This document shows positions 47,377 to 56,324 of a DNA stretch of 64,000 bases, piece by piece; the first letter of the stretch is position 1, and each line of letters begins with the position of its first letter. The stretch is from Caballeronia arvi (GTDB taxonomy: Bacteria > Pseudomonadota > Gammaproteobacteria > Burkholderiales > Burkholderiaceae). The notes under the pieces are model-generated. The model saw only the letters and a list, made by a program, of their open reading frames with translations. It was not told the DNA's origin and made no database searches. Location: positions 1 to 64,000 of the forward strand of contig NZ_FCOM02000046.1 of the NCBI RefSeq assembly GCF_001544695.2, read 5' to 3'. The translations under genes were made by a program, and so were the position numbers.

Positions 47377-48300
47377 ATGAGCCCGATTTCGCTGCAAGGC
47401 CTGAGCATCGGCTATCTGGCGCAGCCGGGCTTGTCGCGCACCGCGCATTACGCGGTGCACAGCAGCTTTCGGCACGCGCTCAATCTCGTCGCGGAAACAA
47501 CGGAAGCGGGTGGTTGGCTCACGCTCGTCGATGCCGCCTGCGAAAACCTGCCCTCCGGCGCGCGCGTGAGCGTGCCGCCGCATTGGGACTGGCGGGCGCA
47601 CGCGCGTCAGGGCGATCGGATCGCGGTGCAAGGCGCGCAGCTTCGTGGCGCGGGATGGCAGGTCGATCTGGCGGGCGCGGCATGCTGGCGGCCTATCACG
47701 CAACGCGGCAATGGCGGGCGCCCGTCGGCGCGAGCGTTGTCGGTGCGGTATGCGCTCGCCGCGCAGCGTCTCCGGGCGCATTGCGCGCAGCATGTCGTCG
47801 ATGGCGCGCTCCAGTGGCTGCCCGGCTGGCCCGCGCATGCACGCGCCGTGAAGCTGAGCACGCTGGACGACGCCGCAACGCTTGCAGGCGCCGTTCGCGC
47901 GCTGGTGGGTTTCGGCGGCGGCCTCACGCCGGATGGCGACGACTATTTGCTGGGCTATCTCGCGGCGCTTTGGAGAGCACACGGTCAGCCGGAAATCGAG
48001 TCGCACCGGCACGCTTTATCGGCGATTTTGCGCGCGCAATTGCATCGGACGAACGATATCAGCCGCCATTATCTGCAACTCGCGCTCGACGGGCATTTTT
48101 CCGAGCCGGTCGACCGGTTTTTATCGATCACATCGAGTGCGGAACCAGGCGCGGATTTCGTCGATGCAGCCGATGCCGTCATGAGTTGGGGCGCAGCTTC
48201 GGGTGTGGATTGTCTCGCCGGCATTTTGCACGGAATGCGCGCATGGCAGGAGGTGTTTCACATGCGCGATGCGAAAACATCAATCCGGCAATGTGCATAA
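47377..48300 (+). CDS. allH: DUF2877 protein, AllH-like oxamic transcarbamylase subunit
   Basis: A 307-residue protein matching DUF2877 (E. coli YlbF/AllH). The C-terminal motif GFGGGLTPDGDDYLLGYLAAL with NDISRHYLQLALDGHFSEP is the family hallmark. In E. coli AllF, AllG and AllH together form oxamic transcarbamylase, the last step of anaerobic allantoin use, which makes carbamoyl phosphate and oxamate from oxalurate. The start at 47377 gives the best spacing. The gene is AllF's upstream neighbour, with 49 bases between. Confidence 0.83.
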   Translation: MSPISLQGLSIGYLAQPGLSRTAHYAVHSSFRHALNLVAETTEAGGWLTLVDAACENLPSGARVSVPPHWDWRAHARQGDRIAVQGAQLRGAGWQVDLAGAACWRPITQRGNGGRPSARALSVRYALAAQRLRAHCAQHVVDGALQWLPGWPAHARAVKLSTLDDAATLAGAVRALVGFGGGLTPDGDDYLLGYLAALWRAHGQPEIESHRHALSAILRAQLHRTNDISRHYLQLALDGHFSEPVDRFLSITSSAEPGADFVDAADAVMSWGAASGVDCLAGILHGMRAWQEVFHMRDAKTSIRQCA

Positions 48301-48349
48301 AGAGAATGGGCGATTTCAGTCGAATCGAAAATAGTATGGAGAAGGTGCA

Positions 48350-49900
48350 ATGGCCACCAAAATCGAAACTTTCAAGAATCTATATCAGGATTCGGTTTCC
48401 CTGATGCAGATTTCGGCGCAGATCGGCAAGCTGCCGGGCGTCGAGCAGGCGTCGGTCGTCATGGGCACGCCGGCCAATCTCGTGCAGCTCGCCGACGCCG
48501 GCCTCGGCGCCGACGTGCAGGCGAGCCCGAACGATCTCGTGATCGCCGTGCGCGGCGACGAAGCGGCCTGCGACGAAGCGCTGCGCCTCGCGAGCGAGCG
48601 CCTGAGCGCGCGCGCGGCGAGCCCCGAAGCGCAGACGACCGAAGCGCTCGCGCCGACGAGTCTCGCGATGGCCTGCGAAGAAGACGCGGCGTCGAACCTC
48701 GCGCTCATTTCGGTGCCGGGCGACTACGCGGTGGCGGAAGCCATCAAGGCGCTGCAACTGGGCATGAACGTCATGCTTTTCAGCGACAACGTCAGCATGG
48801 CGCAGGAAAAGGCCATCAAGACGCTCGCGCGCGAGAAGCGGCTCATCGTCATGGGGCCCGACTGCGGCACCGCCATCGTCAACGGCATGCCGCTCGGCTT
48901 CGCAAACGTGGTGCGGCGCGGCGGCATCGGCGTGGTGGGCGCCTCGGGCACCGGCTTGCAGGAAGTGACCTGCCGCATCGATCAGCTCGGCGCGGGCATT
49001 TCGCAGGCGCTCGGCACGGGCGGACACGACCTGCACGAAGAGATCGGCGGAATCTCGATGCAGTTCGGCCTCGACGCACTCGCCGAAGACCCCGACACGC
49101 GCGTGATCGTGCTGATCTCGAAGCCGCCCGCGCGCGCGGTGGCAGAGCGCATTCTCGAGCGCGCGCAGAAGGCGGGCAAACCCGTCGTCGTGAATTTCCT
49201 GGGCGCGGCCGAGGACGAGATGCGCGCGCCGGGCATCACGCCTGCCGCGACGCTCGTCGATGCCGCGCAGTTCGCCGTCGCGTTGCTGAACGGCGCGCCG
49301 CTGCCCGCCACGCTTGCGCGCGTCGAGCCGCACGATGAAGCGACGCTCGCCACGCACAGTGAAGCGCTCGGCGCGCGGCGCAGGTTCATCCGCGGCGTGT
49401 TCGCGGGCGGCACCTTCTGCTACGAAAGCCAGTTGCTGTGCCGTGACGAGGGCTTTGAAGCAAGCTCGAACACGCCGGTGAAAGGCAACGCGAAACTCGC
49501 GGACATCTGGGCGAGCCGGGGCCACACGATCGTCGACATGGGCGACGACGATTTCACGCGCGGCCGTCCCCATCCGATGATCGATCCGACCTTGCGCGAC
49601 GAGCGCGTGCGCGCCGAGATGCTCGATCCCGAAACGGCCGTCGTGCTGTTCGATCTCGTGCTCGGCTACGGCGCGGCGAGCGAACCGGCGCAGGGCCTCA
49701 TCGCGTTGCTCGCACGGGCACCGCGCGATGACAGGCCAGTGCTCATCGCGCACGTGTGCGGCACGCAAGCCGATCCGCAAGTCAGAAACCGTCAGATCGA
49801 TGCGTTGCGTGAAGCCGGCGTGCTGGTCGCCGGATGCAATGCCGAGGCCGCGCTGTGGGCGAGCCGCGTCGCGCGCCTGCAGGCGCAGCGTCACGCGTAA
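48350..49900 (+). CDS. allF: FdrA/AllF-like oxamic transcarbamylase subunit
   Basis: The 516-residue protein belongs to the FdrA family with an acyl-CoA-synthetase (succinyl-CoA ligase alpha-like) fold. VMGTPANLVQLADAGL lies near the start, and the CoA-binding-like segment MGPDCGTAIVNGMPLGFANVV is followed by GVVGASGTGLQEVTC. The C-terminal half has ADIWASRGHTIVDMGDDDFTRG and GRPHPMIDP. It is one of the three proteins needed for oxamic transcarbamylase. The ribosome binding site GGAGAAGG is strong and the gene is followed by allG after 18 bases. Confidence 0.85.
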   Translation: MATKIETFKNLYQDSVSLMQISAQIGKLPGVEQASVVMGTPANLVQLADAGLGADVQASPNDLVIAVRGDEAACDEALRLASERLSARAASPEAQTTEALAPTSLAMACEEDAASNLALISVPGDYAVAEAIKALQLGMNVMLFSDNVSMAQEKAIKTLAREKRLIVMGPDCGTAIVNGMPLGFANVVRRGGIGVVGASGTGLQEVTCRIDQLGAGISQALGTGGHDLHEEIGGISMQFGLDALAEDPDTRVIVLISKPPARAVAERILERAQKAGKPVVVNFLGAAEDEMRAPGITPAATLVDAAQFAVALLNGAPLPATLARVEPHDEATLATHSEALGARRRFIRGVFAGGTFCYESQLLCRDEGFEASSNTPVKGNAKLADIWASRGHTIVDMGDDDFTRGRPHPMIDPTLRDERVRAEMLDPETAVVLFDLVLGYGAASEPAQGLIALLARAPRDDRPVLIAHVCGTQADPQVRNRQIDALREAGVLVAGCNAEAALWASRVARLQAQRHA

Positions 49901-49918
49901 AAGAACAGGAGCAAGAGA

Positions 49919-51238
49919 ATGAACCGATTGTTTGGTCAGCCACTGAAAGTGGTGAACTGCGGGCTGTCGAGCTTCGCCGACAACCTGCGCCTCGCGGGCG
50001 GCGACGTCATCCACGCGAACTGGCAGCCGCCCGCACTCGGCGACGTCGACGCCGGCCTCGATCTCGCCTGGCTGATGCGTCATCCGCTCGTCGAGGCGGC
50101 GAACGAAGCTGCGTTCGCGCGCTATCTCGAAGCGCAGCCCGTGCTCGCCGATGTCGTCACGGCCGCCGATGCGCTTCCCGCCATGAACGAACGCAAGCTG
50201 ATCCTGCACTCCGGGCCACCGATCGCGTGGAACGACATGTGCGGTCCGGTGAAGGGCGCGATCATCGGCGCAGTGATGCTCGAAGGCTGGGCGGCGGATC
50301 ACGCCGCGGCCGAGCGTCTGATCCTGGACGGCAAGGTCGATCTCGAACCGTGTCATCACCATGACGCCGTCGGTCCGATGGCGGGCATCATCAGCCCGTC
50401 GATGCCGCTCTTCGTCGTCGAAAACAAGGTCAACGGGCACCGCACCTACAGCAATCTGAACGAAGGCCTTGGCAAGGTGCTGCGCTTCGGCGCAAACAGT
50501 ACGGAAGTGCTCGAACGGCTGCGCTGGATGAAGGCGACGCTCGCGCCCGCGCTGAAGGCCGCGCTCGCCGTGTCGGGCGAGATCGAACTGAAGCCGCTGA
50601 TGGCGCAGGCGCTGCACATGGGCGACGAGGTCCACAACCGCAACAGCGCGGCGACCGGGCTTTTCATCAAGCGCATCGTGCCGGCGCTGCTCGGCACGCC
50701 GCTGCCGCTCGCGCAGATCCGCGAAGCGAGCGCGGCGATCATCGCCAATGATCACTTCTTCCTGAACATTTCGATGGCCGCGTGCAAGTCGATGATGGAT
50801 GCCGCCGCCAACGTCCCGTTCAGCTCGATGGTCACGGTGATGGCGCGCAATGGCGTGAACTTCGGCATCCGTCTGTCGGGCACGGGCGGCCGCTGGTTCC
50901 AGGCGAAAGCCAATCCGGTCGAAGGCCTGTTCTTTCCCGGCTACGGTGTGGACGATGCCGCCGCCGATCTCGGCGACAGCGCGATCACTGAAACGGCGGG
51001 CGGCAATCCGGCTTTCACGCTGCCAGCGCTGAATTTCGCACCGACCGCAGCGGGCATCGACGCGCGCAAGGTCGCCGATCGCGGCATCCTGCCGGTCATC
51101 AACACGGGCATCGCCCATAAGGAAGCGGGCGTCGGGCAGATCGGCGCCGGCATCACGACCGCGCCGATGGAGTGCTTCGTCGAAGCCATCAAGGCACTGG
51201 CCGATGCAGTGAAACATCACGAAGGACGAGCATCATGA
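49919..51238 (+). CDS. allG: DUF1116 protein, AllG-like oxamic transcarbamylase subunit
   Basis: A 439-residue DUF1116 protein (E. coli YlbE/AllG). Characteristic segments are HSGPPIAWNDMCGPVKGAI, CHHHDAVGPMAGIISPSMP, HMGDEVHNRNSAAT and FGIRLSGTGGRWFQA. It would supply part of the active complex with AllF and AllH. The stop codon overlaps the carbamate kinase start, so the carbamoyl-phosphate producer and user are made together. Confidence 0.86.
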   Translation: MNRLFGQPLKVVNCGLSSFADNLRLAGGDVIHANWQPPALGDVDAGLDLAWLMRHPLVEAANEAAFARYLEAQPVLADVVTAADALPAMNERKLILHSGPPIAWNDMCGPVKGAIIGAVMLEGWAADHAAAERLILDGKVDLEPCHHHDAVGPMAGIISPSMPLFVVENKVNGHRTYSNLNEGLGKVLRFGANSTEVLERLRWMKATLAPALKAALAVSGEIELKPLMAQALHMGDEVHNRNSAATGLFIKRIVPALLGTPLPLAQIREASAAIIANDHFFLNISMAACKSMMDAAANVPFSSMVTVMARNGVNFGIRLSGTGGRWFQAKANPVEGLFFPGYGVDDAAADLGDSAITETAGGNPAFTLPALNFAPTAAGIDARKVADRGILPVINTGIAHKEAGVGQIGAGITTAPMECFVEAIKALADAVKHHEGRAS

Positions 51239-52197
51239 CGATTCGAAAACCTCTGGCCGTCGTCGCCGTAGGCGGCAACGCACTCATTCGCGACGATCAT
51301 CATCTGAGCATTCCCGACCAGTACGAAGCAGTGACGGAAAGCGCGACGCATATTGCCGACATGATCGCGGCGGGATGGAACGTCGTGCTCACGCACGGCA
51401 ACGGCCCGCAGGTCGGCTTCATCCTGCGTCGCTCGGAACTCGCCGCGCAGGAAGTCGCGCCCGTGCCGCTCGATTACGCCGTGGGCGATACGCAGGGCGC
51501 GATCGGCTACATGTTCCAGAAGGCGCTCACCAACGAGTTGAAGCGGCGCGGCATCGAGCGGCGTGTCGTTGCACTGGTGACGCAGACGTGCGTGAGCGCG
51601 GACGATCCGGCCTTCGAGAAGCCGAGCAAGCCGGTCGGCGCATTCTTCGATGAAGCGACCGCGAAGAAGCGTCAGGAAGAGTACGGCTGGACCCTGATGG
51701 AAGACGCGGGGCGCGGCTGGCGGCGCACGGTGCCGTCGCCGGAGCCGCTGGAAATCATCGAGCGCGATGTGATCGCTACATTGCTCGCGCAGGGCTGCGT
51801 GGTGATCGCATGCGGCGGCGGCGGCATTCCGGTGGTTCGCAAGAACGGCAAGCTCCAGGGCGTCGAGGCAGTCATCGACAAGGATCTCGCATCGGCGTTG
51901 CTGGCGCAGCAATTGAAGGCCGATCTCCTGCTCATTCCGACGGGCGTCGAGCAGGTTGCGGTGAACTTCGGCACGCCCGAGCAACGCTGGCTCGACACGA
52001 TGAGCGTGAGCGAGGCGCGCGAGCTCATCGCGCAGGGGCAATTCGGCGCGGGCAGCATGCTGCCGAAGGTGGAAGCGATTCTGCGTTTCGTGTCGCACGC
52101 GGGACCGGACGGCCACGCGGGCGAAGGTCTCATCACGAGCCCGGCGGCGATTAAACCCGCACTCGAACGCCGCACGGGAACCTGGATCACGCCGTGA
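51235..52197 (+). CDS. allK: Carbamate kinase (AllK/ArcC type)
   Basis: A 320-residue amino-acid-kinase-family enzyme. AVGGNALIR, THGNGPQVGFILRRSE, GGGGIPVV and EAVIDKDLASALLA with the ATP-binding lysine are all present. It transfers phosphate from carbamoyl phosphate to ADP, giving ATP, ammonia and CO2. Since it directly follows the transcarbamylase genes and overlaps AllG, the AllK role is more likely than arginine-deiminase use; no arcA or arcB is nearby. Confidence 0.88.
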   Translation: MTIRKPLAVVAVGGNALIRDDHHLSIPDQYEAVTESATHIADMIAAGWNVVLTHGNGPQVGFILRRSELAAQEVAPVPLDYAVGDTQGAIGYMFQKALTNELKRRGIERRVVALVTQTCVSADDPAFEKPSKPVGAFFDEATAKKRQEEYGWTLMEDAGRGWRRTVPSPEPLEIIERDVIATLLAQGCVVIACGGGGIPVVRKNGKLQGVEAVIDKDLASALLAQQLKADLLLIPTGVEQVAVNFGTPEQRWLDTMSVSEARELIAQGQFGAGSMLPKVEAILRFVSHAGPDGHAGEGLITSPAAIKPALERRTGTWITP

Positions 52198-52239
52198 AGA
52201 TGCGACGGCATCCTCCAATTCAATAAGGAACACGAAATA

Positions 52240-52632
52240 ATGAACGACAAGACGTTGCTTGCAGTGAACGGCACGCTGATGCGCGGCCTCGAGCTGAATC
52301 ACAACATGATCGCCGCGCACGGCGAATTCGTGCGCGAAGACCGCACGGACGCGTGCTATCGCATCTGGAGCATCGGCGATCGCCATCCCGGCATGCTGCG
52401 CGTGAAGAGCGGCGGCGTGGCCGTATCGCTCGAAGTCTGGGCGCTGCCGATGGCCAGTCTCGGCACGCTCCTGCTGAGCGAACCTGCAGGCCTCTCGATC
52501 GGCAAGGTCGTGCTCGCGGACGGCAGCGAAGTGCTCGGCGTGCTCGCGGAACCGTGGCTCGTCGAAGGACAGAAGGAAATCACCGCGTCAGGCGGATGGC
52601 GCGAATACACCGGCCATCGCCACACACCCTGA
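52240..52632 (+). CDS. Free-standing allophanate-hydrolase C-terminal-like domain
   Basis: The 130-residue protein resembles the C-terminal domain of allophanate hydrolase (AtzF/DUR1,2), a gamma-glutamylcyclotransferase-like fold. It opens LLAVNGTLMRGLELNHNM, has RIWSIGDRHPGMLR, and ends VEGQKEITASGGWREY. In fungal allophanate hydrolase this domain is reported to promote decarboxylation of N-carboxycarbamate after the amidase step. Here the amidase domain is absent, and the gene lies between carbamate kinase and the permease. It may act on carbamate or a carboxylated ureide from the same cluster. Confidence 0.75.
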   Translation: MNDKTLLAVNGTLMRGLELNHNMIAAHGEFVREDRTDACYRIWSIGDRHPGMLRVKSGGVAVSLEVWALPMASLGTLLLSEPAGLSIGKVVLADGSEVLGVLAEPWLVEGQKEITASGGWREYTGHRHTP

Positions 52633-52663
52633 ATCGGTCGGGCAAGACTCCAAAGGAACTGTC

Positions 52664-53926
52664 ATGAGCAAGTCAAACGAGAGCCGGGCAAGCGCGGTGT
52701 CGAGCACCGCACCCGGCCATCGAATCGCGATGATCCTGCTTGGCATCGCCGTCACGCCGGTGCTGCTGTCGTCGTCGAGCCTCGGCAACCAGATGTCGAA
52801 CGGCGATCTCATCAAGGTCGTGTGCATCGGCAGCCTGATTCTCGCGATCCTCGCATCGATCACGATCTCGGTCGGCGAGAAGGCGCGCCTGCCGACTTAC
52901 GGCATCGTGAAATATCCGTTCGGCGAGAAGGGCGCGATCGCCATCAACGTCCTGCTGGCAATCAGCCTGTTCGGATGGATCGCCGTCACCGCCAGCATGT
53001 TCGGCCATTCGGTCGCCGATCTGCTCGCGCAGCACGGCGTGCATGTGCCCGTGCCGCTGCTGGTCGCGATCGGCTGCGTGATCTTCGTCGCGTCGACCGC
53101 GTTCGGCTTCGCCGTGCTCGGCAAGATCGCACAGTTCGCCGTTCCGGTCATCGCACTGATGCTGTGCTATCTCGTGCGCGTAGCGCTCGGGGGCCAGGCG
53201 CCCTCCGTCGAGATGATGTCGGCCATGCCGATGGGCGTCGCGGTGTCGTCGGTGGTCGGAACGATCATCGTGCTCGTCGCGACGCTGCCGGATTTCGGCA
53301 GCTTCACGCACAACCGCAAGCATGCAATCGGCGGCGCGCTGCTCGCGTTCCTGATCGCCTATCCGCTGCTCTACTGGGCTGGCGCGACACCGAGCGCACT
53401 GACCGGCAAGAACTCGCTGCTCGCCGCGATGGCGATGTTCGGTGCGACCCTGCCCGCCGCACTGATGCTGATCTTCGCGACTGTGACTGGCAACGCGGGC
53501 AACATGTTTCAGGGCACGCTCGTCACCTCGACACTCCTCACGCGCTTTCCGAAGTGGCAGATCACCGTGGCGCTCGGCGTGCTCGCTGCGATCGTCGGCA
53601 GCATGGACATCATGTCGTGGTTCATTCCGTTTCTGCTGTTCCTCGGCATCGCGACGCCGCCCGTCGCGGGCATCTATATCGCCGACTTCGCGATGTATCG
53701 CCGCGCGGGGTATGATCCCGCCGCGCTCGTGCGCGAGCCGCAGGTCAAGTTCATGACGTTCGTCGCGTGGATTCTCGGATCGCTGACGGGTTTCGCCACC
53801 GTGAAGGGCATGTTCACGGTCACGTCGATCCCGTCGCTCGATTCGATTCTCGTCGCGTGCGTCGGCTACATGATTCTGAGCCGCATCGCACCGGCGCGCG
53901 GCGCCGTCAGGCCAAGCCGGCATTGA
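52664..53926 (+). CDS. NCS1-family nucleobase/ureide permease (CodB-like)
   Basis: A 420-residue membrane protein with about 12 hydrophobic segments and the cytosine-permease-like layout. It includes TLPDFGSFTHNRKHAIGG in the middle and FLGIATPPVAGIYIADF towards the end. NCS1 transporters move cytosine, uracil, allantoin, hydantoins or thiamine by proton or sodium symport. In this cluster it should import the starting ureide or amide. A good ribosome binding site (AAAGGAAC) precedes the ATG; a strong terminator follows. Confidence 0.85.
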   Translation: MSKSNESRASAVSSTAPGHRIAMILLGIAVTPVLLSSSSLGNQMSNGDLIKVVCIGSLILAILASITISVGEKARLPTYGIVKYPFGEKGAIAINVLLAISLFGWIAVTASMFGHSVADLLAQHGVHVPVPLLVAIGCVIFVASTAFGFAVLGKIAQFAVPVIALMLCYLVRVALGGQAPSVEMMSAMPMGVAVSSVVGTIIVLVATLPDFGSFTHNRKHAIGGALLAFLIAYPLLYWAGATPSALTGKNSLLAAMAMFGATLPAALMLIFATVTGNAGNMFQGTLVTSTLLTRFPKWQITVALGVLAAIVGSMDIMSWFIPFLLFLGIATPPVAGIYIADFAMYRRAGYDPAALVREPQVKFMTFVAWILGSLTGFATVKGMFTVTSIPSLDSILVACVGYMILSRIAPARGAVRPSRH

Positions 53927-53940
53927 CGCGGATTATGTGA

Positions 53941-53975
53941 GCGAAAAGGGCGCGGTGCATCCGCGCCCTTTTCGC
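53941..53975. terminator. Rho-independent terminator after the permease gene
   Basis: A 15-bp perfect inverted repeat spans 53941-53955 and 53961-53975, with a five-base loop and AAAA/TTTT near its ends. It ends the transcarbamylase operon before the LysR gene. Confidence 0.85.
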
Positions 53976-54012
53976 GTGTCGGAAGAAGAACACTCATGTG
54001 GGATCAGGCTCG

Positions 54013-54930
54013 ATGTTCACATCGGACGAAAGCATCCGGATAGTCCGGATGGTGGCGCAGTACGAAAGCATCACGGCGGCAGCGGAACGTCTGAACAAGG
54101 TGCCGTCGGCGATCAGTTATACGGTCAGGAAGCTGGAGGAATCGTTCGGCGCGAAGCTGTTCGAGCGGCGCGGCTGCTATATCAGGCTCACGGCCGCCGG
54201 CGAATATTTCATCGCGCACAGCAAGTCGATTCTCGATGACCTGCTGGCGCTCAAGTGCAATCTCGCCATCGTTCAGGGCGGCGTCGAGCCCGAGCTCACC
54301 GTGGCCGTCAACAACATCGTGCCGCGCGATGCGCTCATCCAGTTCGTGTGCGATCTCGAACAGGCGTTTCCGGCGACACGCGTGACGATTCAACAGGAGG
54401 TCTACAACGGCTGCTGGGACGCGCTATATGCCGACAAGGCGGATCTCGTGATCGGCGCGCCGCACTTCGTGCCGAAGACCGATGGCATCACGAGCGTTCC
54501 GCTCGGCAATCTCGCATGGGAGTTCCTCGTGGGCGCGGAACATCCGCTCGCGGATGCGAGTCATATGCTGCCAAGCGCTGAACTGCGCAGATATCCGGCC
54601 GTGTGCATCAAGGACACGTCGATCGATTTCGATTCGATGCATGCGTGGCTCCTCGAAGGACAGAAGCCGATCTTCGTTCCCGATTTCTCGATGGCCGTGC
54701 GCATCATCGCGCGCAACGCGGCGATCGGTTATGTGCCGGCACACATTCGCGCGGCATTCAGCGACGCCCGCCTCGTCAGCAAGTCGATTCAGGAACAGAA
54801 GCATGCGACGCGGCTGTTTCTCGCGCATCGCTCCGATGGCGTCGGCAAGGTGAGGGCGTGGTGCGTCGACTATCTGCTCCAGCCGCAGATGCGTGCGTGG
54901 TTATGCGGCGATTCCGGTCACATCGCGTGA
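54013..54930 (+). CDS. LysR-type regulator of the transcarbamylase cluster
   Basis: A 305-residue LysR protein. The helix-turn-helix contains YESITAAAERLNKVPSAISY, and the effector domain runs from about residue 90. The ATG at 54013 lies at the family position; an in-frame GTG at 53998 would add five residues. It follows the cluster in the same direction behind a terminator, so it probably has its own promoter. It is a candidate activator of the AT-rich promoter at 46.5 kb. The last 13 bases overlap the histidine kinase gene on the other strand. Confidence 0.85.
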   Translation: MFTSDESIRIVRMVAQYESITAAAERLNKVPSAISYTVRKLEESFGAKLFERRGCYIRLTAAGEYFIAHSKSILDDLLALKCNLAIVQGGVEPELTVAVNNIVPRDALIQFVCDLEQAFPATRVTIQQEVYNGCWDALYADKADLVIGAPHFVPKTDGITSVPLGNLAWEFLVGAEHPLADASHMLPSAELRRYPAVCIKDTSIDFDSMHAWLLEGQKPIFVPDFSMAVRIIARNAAIGYVPAHIRAAFSDARLVSKSIQEQKHATRLFLAHRSDGVGKVRAWCVDYLLQPQMRAWLCGDSGHIA

Positions 54931-56324
54931 GCGGACGGAAAGTGCAGCGTGAATTCGATCCATCCGTCTTGCGTGCATGTGGCGGACGCGCTGCCGCCAT
55001 GCAGACGCATGATCGCCTGCACGATCGATAACCCGAGCCCGCTCGATTCGGTGAACTCGCTGCGCGCCGCGTCGCCGCGATAGAAGCGGTCGAAGAGCTT
55101 TTCGAGCTCTTCCTGTCCGATGCGCGCGCCATGATTGCCCACGACGATGCGCGCGCCTTCTTCGTCCGCGTGCCCGCTCAGGCGCACGACGGTCCCCGCC
55201 GCCGCATAACGCACTGCATTCACGACGACATTGCCGATCGCTCTGCGGCACATGATCGCATTCGCGAGCATCTCGCCGTCAGCGTCGATTTCGAACGTGA
55301 TGCGGCGCTCGTCGGCGATACCTTCGAAATAAGCGCCAATCGTTTCAAGCTCCTCGCGGATATCGAGCCGCTCGCGCTCGATGCGTTGCGGCCCGTGATC
55401 GGCCTGTGCGAGAAAGAGAATGTTCTGCGCGATGCGCGCGAGCCGCTCCAGTTCCTCGAGATTCGATTCGAGCACACTGCGATATTCCGCGACGCTGCGC
55501 TCATGCGCGAGCGTGACCTGCGTTTCGCCGATCAACACGCCGATGGGCGTGCGCAATTCATGCGCGAGATCGGCGGAGAATTGCAGCAGACGCTCGTAGC
55601 CGTGCTCCAGACGATCGAGCATTGCATTGAACGAAGCGGCGAGACTCTGCAATTCCGCGGGCGCATGCGCGACATCGAGCCGTGAAGACAACTGGTTCGG
55701 CGTGATCTCCGCGGCTTTGTCGGCCATCGATCTGAGCGGCTTCAGCCCGCGGCTCGTGACCCACCAGGCGAGCAGCAGCGTGACGAGCACCGCGCCGATC
55801 ACGTTGATCCACACGCGCACCAGATACGTCGATAACACATGCGCTTCCTGCGTCATCACGTGAGCCGCGATGATCTCCACGACCTCGCCGCTTTCACCGA
55901 TACGCGCCTGCGCGCCGAGCCAGCGCATGCGCACGCCATCCGCGCGCGTGCCTTCGTAGAGATCGTCGAGCCCGATGGGACGCGTCACCGGCACGACCTT
56001 CAGCGGCGGCAGCGGCATCTGTTCGGGATTCACGTTGATGAAAGGCGTGACGCCCGCGCGGCGAAAGATGATGACGTCCTGCCGGTCGCCGAGCATCGTT
56101 TCGAAGAGGCGGGGACGTGCTTCGATTTCCTTGATCGTGTAGAGATCGTGCAGCAGCGAACGAAAATGCTCGACGCGTCCGATCAATTGATAATCCGCCC
56201 GCGTGGAGAGCGCGAGATTCGTCGCGTGATACAGCGATGCGCCGACCATGCCCACGACGACGCACACGATCACCGCGAACGATAGCGCGATGCGTACCGC
56301 GAGCGAACGCGAAGGCCGGTTCAA
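54918..56324 (-). CDS. Sensor histidine kinase, HprS/CusS-like
   Basis: A 468-residue inner-membrane kinase. TM1 is at about residues 9-30, a periplasmic domain follows, TM2 is near INVIGAVLVTLLLAWWV, and a HAMP domain comes next. The dimerisation domain has the phospho-accepting His in LAHELRTPIGVLIG, and the catalytic domain ends SSGLGLSIVQAIM. I chose the TTG at 56324, which overlaps the regulator stop and has GGGGAG upstream; a GTG at 56339 is the alternative. The family (CusS/HprS) senses copper or oxidants. The neighbouring YedY-like operon favours an oxidative or chlorine stress signal. Confidence 0.85.
   Translation of the reverse strand: MNRPSRSLAVRIALSFAVIVCVVVGMVGASLYHATNLALSTRADYQLIGRVEHFRSLLHDLYTIKEIEARPRLFETMLGDRQDVIIFRRAGVTPFINVNPEQMPLPPLKVVPVTRPIGLDDLYEGTRADGVRMRWLGAQARIGESGEVVEIIAAHVMTQEAHVLSTYLVRVWINVIGAVLVTLLLAWWVTSRGLKPLRSMADKAAEITPNQLSSRLDVAHAPAELQSLAASFNAMLDRLEHGYERLLQFSADLAHELRTPIGVLIGETQVTLAHERSVAEYRSVLESNLEELERLARIAQNILFLAQADHGPQRIERERLDIREELETIGAYFEGIADERRITFEIDADGEMLANAIMCRRAIGNVVVNAVRYAAAGTVVRLSGHADEEGARIVVGNHGARIGQEELEKLFDRFYRGDAARSEFTESSGLGLSIVQAIMRLHGGSASATCTQDGWIEFTLHFPSAHAM

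Noticed and set aside
48380..51220. A 946-codon open frame on the minus strand
   Set aside because: It is entirely antisense to allF and allG, is rich in Arg, His and Asp as expected for a shadow of GC-rich coding DNA, and matches no family.
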